From assembly GCA_900540375.1 (NCBI GenBank), contig UQFS01000052.1:1-8015 (forward strand): a DNA stretch of 8,015 nt. The letters are read 5' to 3'. Shown one piece after another: positions 6,890 through 8,015 of this stretch (positions are counted from its first letter, which is position 1; every line of letters starts with the position of its first letter). A program made the translations under genes and the position numbers. This DNA comes from an uncultured Prevotella sp. GTDB lineage: Bacteria; Bacteroidota; Bacteroidia; Bacteroidales; Bacteroidaceae. The notes under the pieces are model-generated. The model searched no databases, was not told where the DNA came from, and was given only the letters and a program-made list of their open reading frames with translations.

Positions 6890-7825
6890 TCAAACGTTTT
6901 CAGTCAGGCGGGCTATCATCTCACGATTGGCAGCGTCTATCCTGCCTTCGTCAACAGATGCGAGGTATATCTGAGTGGTACGCTCTGAGTCATGACCGAG
7001 CGCATCGCTTATCACCACCGTAGGTACGCCCGTCTGCTTGGCTATCGTTGCCCATGAGTGGCGAGCCACATACATCGTGAGCCCGGCAATGCCGAGACGC
7101 TTGCCGAGTTGGCGGAGGCTGTAGTTCACCTTGTTTTGCAACTTCTGATATTCCTTGTATCCGGCTTCGCCTTCTGAGGTGATGATGGGAAAGACGTGCG
7201 GATGTTCGTCTTTGCCGTAGACCGTGGCTATGCGCTGCATTTCGCTGAGCCACTCCATGGCGAGTTGCTGCCCGGTCTTTCGGCGCTTATAACTCAGTCT
7301 GCCACTCTTGATGTCGGTAGGTTTAAGGTGGGCAATGTCTATCATTGACATGCCACGAGTGAGAAAAGAAAGGACAAAGAGGTCGCGGGCGAACGCTTCT
7401 ATTTCGCCGAATGTCTCAGCCTGGGCTATGCGTCGAATGGTATCCATAGGCACCGCCCGCTTTCGGGGCTTTGCCTTGCCTGTGTATACAGTATCGAAAA
7501 GTCCGTAAGCCACACCATGCCCGGAGCGGCGGGCACGATTGCAGATGGCGCGGAAGATGCGCATGTAAAAGGAAGATGTGTTCTTGCTTACGCCTCGCGA
7601 AAGCAGGTAGAGTTCAAAGCCTTCAATGAAATCTACGGTGAGGTCGCGCCACCGCAAAGTCTCTACGGCATCTGTAGCAATGCCTTTAACTTTCTCCTCA
7701 TAATAATGTTGCAGTCGGTTGAAAGTTGCACGGTAGTTGTCGGCTGTGCGCCACTTGCCATCAGCCACTTTCTCGGCTATCACCCAATCCATGTAGGTGA
7801 AGACATGCCCATCGTCAGAAGGCAT
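6890..7825 (-). CDS. Tyrosine recombinase / phage-type integrase, Bacteroidetes family
   Basis: This is a site-specific DNA recombinase that cuts and rejoins DNA through a tyrosine-DNA link. Of 311 residues, about 8-105 are a SAM-like core-binding domain (TADNYRATFNRLQHYY; KNTSSFYMRIFRAICNRA) and about 120-305 the catalytic domain. Catalytic residues are Arg157 (SFLTRGMSMIDIAHLK), Lys183 (RRKTGQ), Arg255 (YVARHSWAT), His278 (ALGHDSERTT) and nucleophile Tyr287 (TQIYL). The usual box II histidine is Tyr252, which I recall as common in Bacteroidetes members. There is no N-terminal arm-binding domain, so it belongs to the shorter class of about 300-320 residues used by invertases and small mobile elements. 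ATG 7825 is the only in-frame ATG before a TGA 18 bp upstream, and no strong ribosome binding site precedes it. The frame is intact. No attachment site or invertible segment was recognised nearby, so its substrate is unknown. Confidence 0.92.
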   Translation of the reverse strand: MPSDDGHVFTYMDWVIAEKVADGKWRTADNYRATFNRLQHYYEEKVKGIATDAVETLRWRDLTVDFIEGFELYLLSRGVSKNTSSFYMRIFRAICNRARRSGHGVAYGLFDTVYTGKAKPRKRAVPMDTIRRIAQAETFGEIEAFARDLFVLSFLTRGMSMIDIAHLKPTDIKSGRLSYKRRKTGQQLAMEWLSEMQRIATVYGKDEHPHVFPIITSEGEAGYKEYQKLQNKVNYSLRQLGKRLGIAGLTMYVARHSWATIAKQTGVPTVVISDALGHDSERTTQIYLASVDEGRIDAANREMIARLTENV

Positions 7826-7925
7826 GGAGTCGCCATTAATATAATGGGGTCATCCGACAAATCGTGTGATTTTGTCATTATGCAAATTGAAAAGTCTTAA
7901 CTTAAAATAACGTGAGTTCGATAAA

Positions 7926-7941
7926 TTATAAGTGCTTATAA
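7926..7941. promoter_or_regulatory. 16-bp palindrome in the divergent region upstream of the recombinase (candidate operator)
   Basis: TTATAAG (7926-7932) and CTTATAA (7935-7941) are perfect 7-bp inverted arms around TG, with AT-rich sequence either side. The palindrome overlaps the left edge of the plus-strand promoter whose -33 box begins at 7943 and lies about 100 bp upstream of the recombinase start. A dimeric regulator binding site is a fair reading; no regulator gene is in the window. Confidence 0.4.
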
Positions 7942-7942
7942 A

Positions 7943-7974
7943 TTTGGTGATTAGCGAAATTTGTTGTAACTTTA
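7943..7974 (+). promoter_or_regulatory. Bacteroides-type promoter reading off the right edge
   Basis: TTTG (7943-7946) and TAACTTTA (7967-7974) are 20 bases apart and match TTTG-N20-TAnnTTTG except for the last base. The sequence after it is a short A-rich leader ending in ATG at 8013-8015, the last three bases of the window, so a plus-strand gene divergent from the recombinase may start exactly there. Nothing of its product can be seen. The rest of 7826-8015 holds no gene that I can support. Confidence 0.5.
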
Positions 7975-8015
7975 TAGTGTTGAAATACAAAGAAATACAG
8001 ACAAAAATCGCTATG

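Noticed and set aside
7782..7878. Short minus-strand open frame from ATG 7878 (MTKSHDLSDDPIIL...) overlapping the recombinase start
   Set aside because: Only about 32 codons in a different frame, and it does not supply a missing conserved N-terminus; the recombinase is already near full length from 7825. A leader peptide cannot be excluded but has no support.
7517..7900. 127-codon plus-strand open frame opposite the recombinase start
   Set aside because: Antisense to the recombinase core-binding domain, with no family features and no promoter placed for it.

Overview
The window looks like Bacteroidota (order Bacteroidales; a Prevotella- or Bacteroides-like genome is my best guess). The support is a SusC/RagA-type TonB-dependent receptor with an STN domain, a FecR/ECF-sigma pair of the type that controls such receptors, a Bacteroidetes-type tyrosine recombinase, and promoters of the Bacteroides form TTTG-N19..20-TAnnTTTG upstream of several genes.

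Layout, left to right. Positions 1 to about 52 are foreign to the receptor and may be the end of an insertion sequence. Positions 53-2798 (minus) hold a SusC-like receptor that is broken twice. Its signal peptide is out of frame because of a 7-base homopolymer, and its C-terminus is cut off at the left junction. Positions 2799-2969 hold a long hairpin and no gene. An intact FecR-family anti-sigma factor lies at 2970-3986 (minus), and an intact ECF sigma factor lies divergently at 4123-4707 (plus). Their shared 136-bp spacer carries a good housekeeping promoter for the sigma gene and a small palindrome. Convergent with the sigma gene is an M13 (neprilysin/PepO-type) secreted zinc metallopeptidase at 4760-6828 (minus). 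It is broken by a one-base frameshift after the signal peptide and by a 40-bp block of 7-bp tandem repeats near the C-terminus. Upstream of it is an intact tyrosine recombinase at 6890-7825 (minus). The right edge (7826-8015) carries a 16-bp palindrome and a plus-strand promoter that point to a gene beginning at or beyond the window end.

How the genes work together. The STN domain of the receptor, the membrane-anchored FecR protein and the ECF sigma factor form a standard trans-envelope signalling trio: substrate binding at the outer membrane is signalled through FecR to release the sigma factor, which switches on the receptor operon. Here the two regulators look intact while their presumed output gene looks dead or switched off, so the regulatory pair may be orphaned or may act elsewhere. 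The peptidase and the recombinase have no evident functional link to the trio.

The main theme is gene decay: four frame-breaking or truncating lesions in two genes, one of them caused by a heptamer-repeat insertion. I did not find a convincing new multi-gene system. The heptamer-repeat invasion, the homopolymer frameshift in the receptor signal peptide and the left junction are the items most worth checking.
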